Part shown: piece after piece, positions 33,050 to 42,201 of the stretch
How positions within the stretch are numbered: position 1 is the stretch's first letter
How the letters are laid out: each line of letters opens with the position of its first letter
Position numbers and translations under genes: made by a program
Assembly: GCF_011617705.1 (NCBI RefSeq)
Contig: NZ_CP050154.1
Coordinates: 806,001-870,000, forward strand
From: Brevibacterium limosum
GTDB lineage: Bacteria; Actinomycetota; Actinomycetes; Actinomycetales; Brevibacteriaceae
Reading direction: 5' to 3'
Length of the DNA: 64,000 nt
The notes under the pieces: generated by a model
Told to the model about the DNA's origin: nothing
Databases searched by the model: none
What the model saw: only the letters and a program-made list of their open reading frames with translations

Positions 33050-34752
33050 TGCGCAGACTTGCCACCTTCGACGACCGCGATTCGCAACCGACGATCGTCA
33101 CTGCCGATCACATCCACACCGTCCATGACGCGAATCCAAGCGCAGAGGCGATGTTCATCGCCGGGGGAATGATCAGGGCCATCGGCTCCCGCGCCGAGGT
33201 GGAGGCGGCGGCATTCGGGTCAGACCCTGTGCGCATCGACCGGCCCGGGGCCACGATTGTGCCCGGCTTCGTCGATGCCCACGCCCACCCGCTGATGTAC
33301 GGGCAGATGCTCACATGGATCGATGTCTCCCCGGACAAGGCAGGCACGATCCCGGAGATCATCGAACTCATGCGCGAGGGCGCGAAGAGGCTGCCCGCAG
33401 GAACACCGATCCGCGGGTACGGCTACGAGCAGCGCAACCTTGCTGAGCGGAGGCACCCGCGCAAGGAGGAGCTCGACGAGATCGCCACCGACCGCGAGGT
33501 CTACATCATGAACTCCTCCGGGCACGGGGGAGTGGTCAACTCCTTCACCTTCGAGAAGTTCGGCATCACGAGGGACACGCCGAATCCCGAAGGCGGCGAA
33601 TTCTTCCGCGACGCCGACGGTGAGCTCACCGGTGAACTCTCCGATGCCGCCTGCAATGTCCTCACCGGACTTCACGGAGTCAAGATCGGCCATCACGGAC
33701 CGAACTTCCACCTCGGCGACGAGGCGGCCGAACACCAACACCAGCTCGACCTCGTCCAGCGAGAATTCCTGGCGGGCGGCGTCACCGCCATCGGCGATGC
33801 ACAGGTGTCGAAGCGCGAATTCGCCGCCTACCTGGCAATGGTCGACCGGGGAGCGCTGGACATGCGGGTGTCCATGTACTTCCTCTCCCACCTCCTCGAC
33901 CAGGTCATCGACCTCGGCCTGAACGGTCCCTTCGGCAACGCCTTCCTCTCAGCGGCCGGGATCAAACTCTATGCCGACGGCACCCTGGGCGGCTGGACGG
34001 CCTACTTCCCCGAAGGCTATGTGGGCGACCCCTGCCGCACCGGCCAGCTCTACCACGACCCCAGGGAATACACCGAGCTGCTCTCCCGAGCCCATGCGAA
34101 AGGACTGCAGACAGCCACGCATGCTCAGTCTCCGACCGCCATCGCCATGGTCGTCGACGCCGTTGAGAAGGCCTTGGGCGAGCGGCCGGACGCCGATGCC
34201 CGTCATCGGATCGAGCACTGCGGACTGCCGACCGAGGCAGACATCGCGCGGATGGCGGAGCTCGGCATCCGGCCGGTCAACCAGACACAGCACTACTACA
34301 ACTGGGGCGAGGGCGTCGAACAGGCCATCGGCACCCCGGGAGAGCGGTTCAACCCCCTCGGCGAATTCCTCGCTGCGGGTGTCCCCGCCACCATCTCCTC
34401 CGATGCCCCCGTCGCCGAACCGCGACCGCTCGAAGCGATCCAGGCAGCGGTGACCCGAGTGACGCGGCGCGGCGCCAAGCTCGGACCAGACAGCCTGCGG
34501 ATCACCGCCGCCGAGGCGCTGAGGGCACACACCCTGGAAGGAGCGACTTCGCTGGGCCGAGAGAACGAGTTCGGCTCGCTGACTGTCGGCAAACGTGCGG
34601 ACTTCGTCATCCTCGACGCCGACCCGCTGTCCGTCGACCCGGCAGAGATCGCCGGCATCGGAGTCCGTGAGACATGGGTCGACGGCAGCAGCCGTCACTT
34701 CGCCGAAGGCCCCACCTCCAGTGATCATCACTGTCCGACGGAAGAGGTCTGA
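33049..34752 (+). CDS. Amidohydrolase family protein, YtcJ-like
   Basis: A 567-residue metal-dependent amidohydrolase of the YtcJ type. Metal ligands appear as HxH in GFVDAHAHPL, His in NSSGHGG, a large insert, HRIEHCGLP later, and the catalytic Asp in ISSDAPVAEPRPL. Members hydrolyse C-N bonds in N-substituted amides, formamides or cyclic ureas. No signal peptide is seen, so it is cytoplasmic. It overlaps the transporter stop (TGATG) and precedes the ThDP enzyme by 3 bases. It probably acts early on the imported compound; the substrate is unknown. Confidence 0.85.
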   Translation: MRRLATFDDRDSQPTIVTADHIHTVHDANPSAEAMFIAGGMIRAIGSRAEVEAAAFGSDPVRIDRPGATIVPGFVDAHAHPLMYGQMLTWIDVSPDKAGTIPEIIELMREGAKRLPAGTPIRGYGYEQRNLAERRHPRKEELDEIATDREVYIMNSSGHGGVVNSFTFEKFGITRDTPNPEGGEFFRDADGELTGELSDAACNVLTGLHGVKIGHHGPNFHLGDEAAEHQHQLDLVQREFLAGGVTAIGDAQVSKREFAAYLAMVDRGALDMRVSMYFLSHLLDQVIDLGLNGPFGNAFLSAAGIKLYADGTLGGWTAYFPEGYVGDPCRTGQLYHDPREYTELLSRAHAKGLQTATHAQSPTAIAMVVDAVEKALGERPDADARHRIEHCGLPTEADIARMAELGIRPVNQTQHYYNWGEGVEQAIGTPGERFNPLGEFLAAGVPATISSDAPVAEPRPLEAIQAAVTRVTRRGAKLGPDSLRITAAEALRAHTLEGATSLGRENEFGSLTVGKRADFVILDADPLSVDPAEIAGIGVRETWVDGSSRHFAEGPTSSDHHCPTEEV

Positions 34753-34755
34753 GTT

Positions 34756-36411
34756 ATGCACGCACAGCTGTTGAAGACGGAGAAGCGCAGAACCACGGGC
34801 TGGGTGGTCATGGAGGCACTGCGCTCCTATGGCGTCGACACGGTCTTCGGGATCCCCGGCACCCACAACCTCGAGTTCTACCGTCCGCTCGAGGTACTGG
34901 GCATCCGCGCCGTCACGACCCGACACGAACAGGGCGCCGGATACGCCGCAGACGGGTGGTCGCTGCAGACAGGGCTGCCGGGAGTCGTGCTCACCACCAG
35001 CGGGCCCGGACTGCTCAACGCGCTCTCGGCAGCAGGGACCGCCTTCTGCGAGTCCCGACCCATGATCATCCTCGCCCCCGGCCCGGCCAGAGGCGAGGAG
35101 TTCGCCGACGCGGGCACCCTGCATGAGACGAAGGACCAACTCGGGGCCGCCTCGGCGATCGTCGAATGGGGACGCCGGGTGAGCACCGCCGCCGAGGCGG
35201 TGACCGCCGTCCACGACGCCTTCGCACTCTTCGCCTCCTCGCGTCCGCGCCCGGTCTACATCGAGATCCCGCTCGACCTGCTCGACGAGGTCACCGACCT
35301 CGATGAGCACCTGATCACCGCCCGCACCGCCGACCCCGTGCCCTTGCCGCAAGAGCAGAGCATCGCCGAGGCGGCGAACCTCCTTAACGCCGCCCACAGA
35401 CCAGTGATCCTCGCCGGCGGAGGCGCACGCGGTGCAGCGGACCAGGTCCGGAAGCTTGCCGAACAGTTTGCTGCCCCCGTGGTCACGAGCCTCAACGGCA
35501 AGGGCATCCTCGATGAGCATCACCCGCTGTCGCTGGGGTCGAACCTGCGCCTGAGCCGCGTTCGCGAGCACGCCAGAAACGCGGACGTGCTGCTCGTCAT
35601 CGGTGCGAAACTCGGCGATGCCGAGCTGTGGGTCGACCGCCTCGATGCGCAGGGCACAGTCATCCGGATCGATATCCTCGACACGCAGATCGACAAGAAT
35701 CAGACTGCCGACCTCGGTCTCGTCGGTGATGCCGAAGCGATAGTCACTGCGATCGTCGAGTCAATCGGAGTGTCGGAAGCACCCGCGGAAGTCCCTAGTT
35801 CTGACGTCGAGGCGATGGTAGTCGAGCTGCTTGCGGCCGCGCGGAGGGAATGCGCCGAACTCTCTCCGGTCAATACCGCGGTCTCCGCCGACATCGCCTC
35901 CGCGTTGCCCGCCGACGCGATCGTGGCCACTGATTCCTCGCAGATCGCCTATGGGGGACTGCTGAATGTGCTCAAGACTCCGAGGGTGAATTCGACCCCG
36001 TATATGGGCACCTTCGCGACACTGGGCTATGGGCTGCCGGCCGCGCTGGGTGCTCGCATCGGTGCCCCATACCGTCCGAGCTTCGTCGTCATCGGCGACG
36101 GGGCGCTGATGTTCTCCGTGCAGGAGTTCATCACCGTCGTCGAGCAGGGCGAGGACGTCACCGTCATCGTCCTCGACAACGGAGGCTACGGGGAGATCCG
36201 AGCCAATGAGGCCGATATCGGCATCGCCCCGATCGGAGTCGACCTCGCCCAACCGGATTGGCCGGGCCTGGCGAAGGCGTTCGGTGGCGACGGCAGACAT
36301 GTCAGCTCCGCCGTCGAACTGGCCGCAGCCGTCGACGCTGCCCTCGCCGATGGCGGACTCCAACTCATCCACCTCGATCTCGCCGAGTACGCATCTGAGG
36401 AGAACACGTGA
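34756..36411 (+). CDS. Thiamine-diphosphate-dependent enzyme (2-oxoacid decarboxylase/ALS-like)
   Basis: A 551-residue ThDP enzyme with all three domains. The catalytic Glu58 lies in TTRHEQGAGYAADGW. The central domain is around residues 200-330. The ThDP/Mg2+ motif starts with GDGALMFSVQEF near residue 448 and ends in LDNGGYGEI. It resembles acetolactate synthase-like decarboxylases such as 5-guanidino-2-oxopentanoate decarboxylase (AruI), so a 2-oxoacid made from an amino acid could be the substrate. The last codons overlap the dehydrogenase GTG by 4 bases. No FAD-type residues can be judged by eye. Confidence 0.85.
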   Translation: MHAQLLKTEKRRTTGWVVMEALRSYGVDTVFGIPGTHNLEFYRPLEVLGIRAVTTRHEQGAGYAADGWSLQTGLPGVVLTTSGPGLLNALSAAGTAFCESRPMIILAPGPARGEEFADAGTLHETKDQLGAASAIVEWGRRVSTAAEAVTAVHDAFALFASSRPRPVYIEIPLDLLDEVTDLDEHLITARTADPVPLPQEQSIAEAANLLNAAHRPVILAGGGARGAADQVRKLAEQFAAPVVTSLNGKGILDEHHPLSLGSNLRLSRVREHARNADVLLVIGAKLGDAELWVDRLDAQGTVIRIDILDTQIDKNQTADLGLVGDAEAIVTAIVESIGVSEAPAEVPSSDVEAMVVELLAAARRECAELSPVNTAVSADIASALPADAIVATDSSQIAYGGLLNVLKTPRVNSTPYMGTFATLGYGLPAALGARIGAPYRPSFVVIGDGALMFSVQEFITVVEQGEDVTVIVLDNGGYGEIRANEADIGIAPIGVDLAQPDWPGLAKAFGGDGRHVSSAVELAAAVDAALADGGLQLIHLDLAEYASEENT

Positions 36412-37421
36412 CCCATCACCCTATCGCAGTCTTCACCGACGTCGAGGACACGGACATCAGCCCGGCCATTGCGATGCTCGAAACCGCCGGATTCGAGACC
36501 CGGGTGCTGGCAACACGTGATCCGCAGAAGATCGTCGCCGGCACCGAAGGGGCTCAGGCGCTGCTGCCGGGCTATTCGGAGATCACCCGCGAAGTCATCG
36601 AGGCGCTGCCCGAGCTGCGGATCATCTCCCTGATGTCCGTGGGCACCGACAGTGTCGACATCGACGCCGCCGACGAACACGGAATCTGGGTGACGAACGT
36701 CCCCGGAGCCGCCACCGAGGAAGTCGCCACTCATGCTCTGTCGACCGTACTCGCCCACCTGCGCCGCCTTCCCTTCTACACCGCCTCGGCGAACCCCACC
36801 GACTGGAACACGCGGTCGGCGCTCGCACCCCGACGCGTGAGCGAGCTGACTCTGGGCATCATCGGCCTCGGTCGCATCGGACGGGAACTCGCGCGACAGT
36901 CCTCGGCGCTGTTCGGATCCGTCATCGGCTCCGATCCGTACCTGCCCGACACCGAGGCGGTTCGCGCCGATCTCGACGCACTGGGTGTGCGACGGGCCGA
37001 CCTCGACGAAGTGCGCGCAAGCGCCGATGTGCTCTCGCTGCATCTGCCGCTGACCGAGGACACGGAGGACATGGTCGACGCAGAATTCCTCGCAGGAATG
37101 GGAGAGGGCTCGCTCCTCCTCAACGTCTCCCGCGGCGGCGTCATCGATCACGCCGCACTGGCTGATGCACTCGACTCCGGCCGACTCGCAGGGGCCTGCC
37201 TCGACGTCCTCGACGTGGAACCGCCGAATCCGGACCACCCGCTGTTGGAGAGAGACGACGTCGTGCTCACTCCGCACATCGCCTACTACTCCGATCGAAC
37301 CGCGGTCGAGTACGTGCGCATCCAGGCACAGAATGCCATCACCCTGTTCGAGACCGGACGCCCGGAATCGCCCGTGAACACTCCTGCAGACCGACCCGAA
37401 GGCACGCATGACCTCTCCTGA
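36408..37421 (+). CDS. D-isomer-specific 2-hydroxyacid dehydrogenase
   Basis: A 337-residue NAD-dependent dehydrogenase. GIIGLGRIGRELARQ near residue 150 is the dinucleotide fold; the substrate-binding Arg lies in NVSRGGVIDHAAL near 240, the acid Glu in LDVEPPNPDHPLL near 267, and the catalytic His in LTPHIAYYS near 289. It interconverts a 2-oxoacid and a D-2-hydroxyacid. The C-terminal-binding-protein/phosphoglycerate dehydrogenase branch is closest by eye. Start GTG 36408 overlaps the ThDP gene by 4 bases, and its end overlaps the M20 gene by 14 bases. Confidence 0.88.
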   Translation: MTHHPIAVFTDVEDTDISPAIAMLETAGFETRVLATRDPQKIVAGTEGAQALLPGYSEITREVIEALPELRIISLMSVGTDSVDIDAADEHGIWVTNVPGAATEEVATHALSTVLAHLRRLPFYTASANPTDWNTRSALAPRRVSELTLGIIGLGRIGRELARQSSALFGSVIGSDPYLPDTEAVRADLDALGVRRADLDEVRASADVLSLHLPLTEDTEDMVDAEFLAGMGEGSLLLNVSRGGVIDHAALADALDSGRLAGACLDVLDVEPPNPDHPLLERDDVVLTPHIAYYSDRTAVEYVRIQAQNAITLFETGRPESPVNTPADRPEGTHDLS

Positions 37422-39003
37422 TGATTCGACCCCGTTTCCTGAAAATGCCCTCCCCGGCGACGCCAAGACCACCGCCAGGGAATGGATCGATGCCCACCTC
37501 GATGAACTGGCCGAGTGGCACACCCACATCTGGGAGCTTGCCGAACCCGCCTGGCGCGAATACCGGTCCCAAGCCTGGTACGTGGAGAGGCTGCGCGAAG
37601 TCGGCTTCACCGTCGAGGACGGCTCGGCCGGGATGCCCACCGCGTTCTGCGCCGAATGGTCCAATGGCGAGGGGCCGACGCTGCTGACCTACGCCGAATA
37701 CGATGCCGTGCCCGGAAACAGTCAGGCTGCCACGACGCGCGAGCAGCCGCGAGCCGGATTCAGCCGTTTTGCCCCCGGGCACACCGACCCGCACTCGGCG
37801 CTGGGGATCTCGACCCTCGCCGGCCTGCTGGCCACGAAGCATGCGATGGAGGTGCACAACCTCGGCGGACGACTGAAGTACACGGGTGAGCCAGCGGAGA
37901 AGATGCACGGCTCGAAGGTCGTCCACGGACTGCGCGGCTACTACGACGATGCGGACGCGATCGTGTCCTTCCACCCCTTCTACATGCTGCCGCTGTGCAA
38001 CACCGCCCGCTGGGACACCCACTGCGGTGCCTACTATTCGAAGGTGTACAGCTTCGTCTGCGACAACCCGGAGACCTGGCAGCTCTCGAGCGCCGACCCG
38101 AACTCGCCGATTCCCGCCTCACACTCCGCCGCTCGGGCACCGGGAGCCAATGTGGCGTTGTCGCAGATGTACACGGCCAGCCGGACGATGCTCGACTCGA
38201 TGTTGCCGGCCACCGGAGGATGGAGCTTCTCAGATGCAATCCTCACCGAGGGGCAGGCCACCGCCGACAATCTGCCGCAGCGAGTGGCCAGGCTGCAGTA
38301 TTCGTGGCGAACCCCCGATGTCGAGATGGCCGAACATGTCCTCGCCGTCCTCGACCGCAATGCCGCTGCCGCAGCTTCCATGGCCCACTGCGAGGTCGAA
38401 GACAGATGGGTGGCCAGAAGCCGACCCGGTCTGGCGAACCATGTGCTCGCCGAGGTGCTCTATGCCAACCTCGAACAGATCGGACCGCCCGAATACGGGC
38501 CGGAGGCCGTCGACACGGGGCGGGCGATCCAGACCGCCCTCGGAGTCGAGCAGATGGAGAAGCCGTTCCTGGCCGCCACCGAAGAGCTCATTGAACCGCA
38601 GGAAGCCGAACGCATCCTGCGTGAGCAGATGCCCGCGTGGCAGAGGAACTGGACCAGCGACGACTACGTCGAGATGTCGCATTACGCTCCGCTGGTGCGC
38701 TTCTACATCGCCCGGCCGACACTTGCTCCCAGCGGCGATGGGCGCCCATATCCGCCGTGGGCGATGAACGCCCTCGGCGGCATCCCGGCGACGATCACCC
38801 CGACGATAGAGACTGCCGGAAAGACGATTGCCGGAACTTTCCTCGACCTGTTGCAGCGCCCCGAACTGCTGGCCGACGCGAAATCGGAATTCGACCGAAG
38901 GGTCGACGCTGAGCCGATGCCGCCCCTCTTGGCAGAGGACTTTGCGGCGCCTATCGACCTGCCCTGGCCCGACTACAAATGGAGCGGTCCCCAGGTTTGG
39001 TAG
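37408..39003 (+). CDS. M20-family amidohydrolase, AbgB-like
   Basis: A 531-residue metallohydrolase similar in length and layout to the B subunit of p-aminobenzoyl-glutamate hydrolase. TLLTYAEYDAVPGN marks the first metal region. The second His block is APGHTDPHSALG where relatives have GHxCGHN. The Glu pair lies in YTGEPAEKMHGSK, and SFHPFYMLPL, MSHYAPLVRF and a C-terminal catalytic-domain return follow. It would cleave an amide between an acyl or aryl group and an amino acid. It is last in the operon; no separate AbgA partner is visible. Confidence 0.82.
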   Translation: MTSPDDSTPFPENALPGDAKTTAREWIDAHLDELAEWHTHIWELAEPAWREYRSQAWYVERLREVGFTVEDGSAGMPTAFCAEWSNGEGPTLLTYAEYDAVPGNSQAATTREQPRAGFSRFAPGHTDPHSALGISTLAGLLATKHAMEVHNLGGRLKYTGEPAEKMHGSKVVHGLRGYYDDADAIVSFHPFYMLPLCNTARWDTHCGAYYSKVYSFVCDNPETWQLSSADPNSPIPASHSAARAPGANVALSQMYTASRTMLDSMLPATGGWSFSDAILTEGQATADNLPQRVARLQYSWRTPDVEMAEHVLAVLDRNAAAAASMAHCEVEDRWVARSRPGLANHVLAEVLYANLEQIGPPEYGPEAVDTGRAIQTALGVEQMEKPFLAATEELIEPQEAERILREQMPAWQRNWTSDDYVEMSHYAPLVRFYIARPTLAPSGDGRPYPPWAMNALGGIPATITPTIETAGKTIAGTFLDLLQRPELLADAKSEFDRRVDAEPMPPLLAEDFAAPIDLPWPDYKWSGPQVW

Positions 39004-39152
39004 GACTGCTTGCCTCGGTTGTCGTCTGAATTTGTCAGCGTTGTTTATGTCCGGCCACTGCGGCACAGCAAACGCGAGGACTGCAGTTCTGCCTTCGGCG
39101 CCCCGAATGTGGTTACTGGCGCGTCAATGCAAAGAAGTGCACAATAGAACTC

Positions 39153-39545
39153 ATGTACGAAAATGAGGGTGTGGAGCAGGAATCTGAGCACGAGTATGCG
39201 CCCCCGGCATGGATGGTCCGCTACCGGAACTTCAAGACGCTGTGCGCTTATGTCTGCGGTGAGTTCATCCGCTTCTACCTCACCACCGGCTGCGATCAGA
39301 TCAGCTACACGCATTCGCAGATCACCGAAGGACTGCCGAACTATTCGTGCCGCCTGACCTCCGACGACGGGACGGTTCTTCTGCTGCCGCTCGATGACTG
39401 GGCCGCGCGCATGGACGAGGTTCGGCCCCTCGTGCGGGCCTGGCTGGGGGAACATTCGGATCTCAAGGGGTGCAAGCCGGAGAAGTCGCACTACCAGGGC
39501 GACCGCTACTGGTTCATCCGCTGGCAGGCGGCCAATCCCTGGTGA
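39153..39545 (+). CDS. Hypothetical protein
   Basis: A 130-residue protein I do not recognise. It is soluble and aromatic-rich: MVRYRNFKTLCAYVCGEFIR, then TTGCDQISYTHSQITEGLPN, RLTSDDGTVLLLPLDDWAAR and a C-terminal YWFIRWQAANPW. The first 15 residues are acidic. It has four scattered Cys without a clear metal motif. It is monocistronic, 149 bases after the M20 gene. Codon use and base composition match the neighbours, so it is probably a real gene. Confidence 0.65.
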   Translation: MYENEGVEQESEHEYAPPAWMVRYRNFKTLCAYVCGEFIRFYLTTGCDQISYTHSQITEGLPNYSCRLTSDDGTVLLLPLDDWAARMDEVRPLVRAWLGEHSDLKGCKPEKSHYQGDRYWFIRWQAANPW

Positions 39546-39592
39546 GTGCCGTCGGTGAACCGTGACATCGACGAATGGCGGTTCTGACGCAG

Positions 39593-39598
39593 TAGAAT
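39593..39598 (+). promoter_or_regulatory. -10 element of a 28-residue membrane ORF
   Basis: TAGAAT ends 7 bases before ATG 39606, matching the other leaderless promoters in the window. Confidence 0.4.
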
Positions 39599-39605
39599 CG
39601 GGAGT

Positions 39606-39692
39606 ATGCGCAAACGTGTAGTCATCATCGTCTTGGCCGCCCTGGCGGTGCTCGGACTGGTCGCCGGGATGCTCGGCGGCACCCCTGCCTGA
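39606..39692 (+). CDS. Very small single-helix membrane protein
   Basis: A 28-codon frame starting MRKRVVIIV and ending GGTPA: a basic start followed by one ~19-residue hydrophobic helix (VVIIVLAALAVLGLVAGML). The shape is that of bacterial small membrane proteins or of a bare signal peptide. A -10-like TAGAAT lies 7 bases upstream and a strong stem-loop follows the stop, so the unit looks like an independent transcript. Function is unknown; it could be spurious. Confidence 0.4.
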   Translation: MRKRVVIIVLAALAVLGLVAGMLGGTPA

Positions 39693-39714
39693 CCCCCGTC
39701 CCTGATCGACAGAG

Positions 39715-39778
39715 GATTCGGCGCACTCAGTCGTATTCCGCTCCCTGGCGCAGGGACTTACGAAGAAGCCGCCGAATC
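39715..39778. terminator. Stem-loop between convergent genes, probable bidirectional terminator
   Basis: GATTCGGCG (39715-39723) pairs perfectly with CGCCGAATC (39770-39778); inside, TCCCT/AGGGA makes a second hairpin. It sits between the 28-residue ORF (plus) and the end of the epimerase operon (minus). Confidence 0.5.
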
Positions 39779-39818
39779 ACGCGCTCCGCTGCGCTGGTTT
39801 CGCACGGCCTGCGACCCT

Positions 39819-40862
39819 TCAGCGGTGGCGCAGCGGTGCTGTTGCGAGTTCGGCGATGCCTTCGTCGGGACCGATGCGGGCCTGAAAGCCCAAGCCCTCG
39901 AGAGCCGCCCGCGGGGAGGCGGCGACGTGCCTGACGTCGAAGGACCGGTATCGGCCGTTGACCACCGGCTCAGGGCCGTTCATCACCGTGGCCAGTCTTC
40001 GGGCCATGTCGCCGATCGTGTAGGTCTGGCCCGAGCAGATGTTGTAGGCGCTCAGGCCGAGGGGATGGTCCCCGACCGCTTCGATCGCGGCGACGTTCGC
40101 GCGGGCGAGGTCGGCGACGTGAACGAAGTCCCGCAGCTGGTTGCCGTCCTCGAAGACCTGAGGCGGCTCTCCGTGCTCGAGCGCCGAGCGGAAGATGGCC
40201 GCAACCCCGGAATAGGGAGTGTCCGCCGGCATGCCGGGCCCGTAGGCGTTGTGGTAGCGCAGAGCGATTGCGCGGCCCGATTCCAAGGTGCACCAGGCGG
40301 CGGCATAGTTCTCCTGGGCGATCTTCGACGCGGCATAGGCCGTGCGCGGGGCAAAGGGTGCCTCTTCGCCGATCAGGTGCGGTTCGACCCTTCCTCCGCA
40401 CTGCGGGCACAGCGGGTCGAAGCGGCCCAGCCGCAGTCGGCTGTCCTGTCGTGGTGCCGGTGGCACATCGCCGTCCTCGGGGCATGTATACCGTCCTTCA
40501 CCGTAGACGACCATGGACGACGCCAGCACCAGCCGAGTCGTACGGGTCCGGGCCATCGCCGCCAGCAGGGTGGCGGTGCCGAGGTCGTTGTGGGCGGCGT
40601 AGCCGGGCAGGTCCTGGGCATCGACGCCGTTGCCGACCGTGGCCGCCTGATGGCAGACGACGTCGACATCGGCGAGCAGCTCGTCAAGGAGGCGCGGGTC
40701 GCGGATGTCGCCGTGCCTCACCCCGGAGGGGACCTCGGCGGTCTCTCCGTGGGCTTGAGGAAGCATCAGATCGACGCCGGTGACCTGGTGTCCGGCGGCG
40801 GTCGCCGCCTCGTTGATGTGTCGTCCGATGAATCCGGCGGCGCCTGTCAGAAGCACCTTCAT
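39819..40862 (-). CDS. NAD-dependent sugar epimerase/dehydratase with zinc-binding insert
   Basis: A 347-residue extended short-chain dehydrogenase. GAAGFIGRHI (residues 7-16) binds NAD, and Tyr176 and Lys180 in TAYAASK are catalytic. Between the nucleotide domain and Tyr176 an insert carries Cys127 (YTCPE) and Cys152/Cys155 (LCPQCGG), a possible zinc knuckle as in some dTDP-rhamnose 4-epimerases. It should act on a nucleotide- or lipid-linked sugar. It is last in the seven-gene operon and overlaps the MTA phosphorylase stop by 4 bases. The same pair adjoins in mycobacteria (Rv0535/galE3 Rv0536, recalled). Confidence 0.85.
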   Translation of the reverse strand: MKVLLTGAAGFIGRHINEAATAAGHQVTGVDLMLPQAHGETAEVPSGVRHGDIRDPRLLDELLADVDVVCHQAATVGNGVDAQDLPGYAAHNDLGTATLLAAMARTRTTRLVLASSMVVYGEGRYTCPEDGDVPPAPRQDSRLRLGRFDPLCPQCGGRVEPHLIGEEAPFAPRTAYAASKIAQENYAAAWCTLESGRAIALRYHNAYGPGMPADTPYSGVAAIFRSALEHGEPPQVFEDGNQLRDFVHVADLARANVAAIEAVGDHPLGLSAYNICSGQTYTIGDMARRLATVMNGPEPVVNGRYRSFDVRHVAASPRAALEGLGFQARIGPDEGIAELATAPLRHR

Positions 40863-41674
40863 GGCAGCTCCACCGGAAGTGCCATGCCGTCCAGCGCCTC
40901 GGAGCAGCTGCACGGACGCCTCGCCGCCAGGGAGGAGATCACGGTTCGCAGGCTCGATTTCAAGCGGTCGGTGTGCTCGGCGAAGACACGGAAGACCTCT
41001 GACTGAGCGACCGCGTGCGACGAGTCGATGCCCGCGTCGAGATCGGTCACCAACGCTGCGGTGGCATAGCACAGCTCGAGTTCGCGAGCCAGGATCGCCT
41101 CGGGCTGGCCGGTCATGTTCACGACGTCCCAGCCCTGTGCCGCGTACCACTGGGACTCAGCGCGGGTGGAGAATCTCGGACCCTCGATGACCACCATGGT
41201 TCCACCGTCGACCGGTCCTTCGTGGTCATCGGCGAGTCCGTCCAGCAGAGCCGTGCGCAGCCGTGGACAGTACGGGTCGGCGAAGGAGACGTGGCAGGCG
41301 CCTTCGTCGAAGTACGTCTGCTTCCGACCGTATGTCCGGTCGACCAGCTGGTCGGGAACCACCAGAGAGCCGGGCCCGAGATCGGGGTTGAGCCCGCCGA
41401 CTGCGCACGGTGCCAGCACCTGCCGCACTCCCAGGCTGCGCAGTGCCCACATATTGGCGCGGTAGTTCACGCGGTGGGCCGGGTATTCGTGGCCCTGGCC
41501 GTGTCGGGGCAGAAACGCCACGGTCCGGTTCGTTCCCGCGTGGGCGAGGCTGCCGATCGCGACGGGGGCCGATGGGGTGCCGAACGGCGTCTCGACCTCG
41601 ATCTCCTCAGGATCATCGAGGAAGGTGTAGAAGCCGGAGCCGCCGATGATGGCGACGTCGGGTGATTCAGTCAT
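40859..41674 (-). CDS. S-methyl-5'-thioadenosine phosphorylase family protein
   Basis: A 271-residue purine-nucleoside phosphorylase of the MTAP group. It should split 5'-methylthioadenosine with phosphate into adenine and 5-methylthioribose 1-phosphate. IIGGSGFYTFLDD at the start is the phosphate-site Gly-rich loop. LPRHGQGHEYPAHRVNYRAN is the MTAP signature, and VIEGPRFSTRAESQWY and VVNMTGQPEAILARELELCY complete the base and sugar pockets. ATG 41674 has GGAG 6 bases ahead. The gene overlaps the preceding membrane-protein gene by 8 bases. In this operon the product could feed methylthio-sugar synthesis instead of methionine salvage (inference). Confidence 0.9.
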   Translation of the reverse strand: MTESPDVAIIGGSGFYTFLDDPEEIEVETPFGTPSAPVAIGSLAHAGTNRTVAFLPRHGQGHEYPAHRVNYRANMWALRSLGVRQVLAPCAVGGLNPDLGPGSLVVPDQLVDRTYGRKQTYFDEGACHVSFADPYCPRLRTALLDGLADDHEGPVDGGTMVVIEGPRFSTRAESQWYAAQGWDVVNMTGQPEAILARELELCYATAALVTDLDAGIDSSHAVAQSEVFRVFAEHTDRLKSSLRTVISSLAARRPCSCSEALDGMALPVELP

Positions 41675-42200
41675 CACGTTCTCCTTCGGTTGATGGTGTG
41701 CTTCGTATCCGGCGTACGCAGGATCGGACTGCGTAGGCCAGGACGCTGAGACAGCAGAACAGGAGCGTCAGCCACAGCCAGCGCTCGAGGAACGGCGCAT
41801 GGGTGTGGCCGGTGGCGGCCAGGTGGGTACGCGCACCCTGTTCGATGATGCCGGGAAGGAACAGCACGAGCAGCAGCCCGCTGGCGAGCACCGGCACCCG
41901 GATGTAGTTGACGAGAGGGACTCGAGGGGTGGGATGCGGGACGGCCCGCCGGGAGCCGAGGACGGCGATGAGCCCTCGGTTCGCCGCGGCGCACAGGGGA
42001 AGCAGGATGAGGTCGACGACGATCGCCGCGCCCACGAACCATACGGCGATGGACTGCCACCACACGTCCGCTCCGAACAATCGGTCCGGGCCCAGAGCAG
42101 ACAGCGCACAGCCGGCCAGGAGGAAGCACCCGGTCAGCACCAGCAGGTGCGGCAGCCGGGCTCCGTAGATCGCGCGGAACCGTCCGGGAGAGATCGGCAT
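41667..42200 (-). CDS. Four-helix membrane protein, unknown function
   Basis: A 177-residue membrane protein with four helices: LLVLTGCFLLAGCALSALG, IAVWFVGAAIVVDLILLPLC, VPVLASGLLLVLFLPGII and LWLTLLFCCLSVLAYAVR. A periplasmic-type loop contains HLAATGHTHAPFLE. AGGAG precedes ATG 42200, which is one base after the molybdopterin oxidoreductase stop, so translation is coupled. It may be a haem or quinone partner of that enzyme or a membrane part of the glycan pathway; sequence alone does not decide. Confidence 0.72.
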   Translation of the reverse strand: MPISPGRFRAIYGARLPHLLVLTGCFLLAGCALSALGPDRLFGADVWWQSIAVWFVGAAIVVDLILLPLCAAANRGLIAVLGSRRAVPHPTPRVPLVNYIRVPVLASGLLLVLFLPGIIEQGARTHLAATGHTHAPFLERWLWLTLLFCCLSVLAYAVRSCVRRIRSTPSTEGERDD

Positions 42201-42201
42201 A

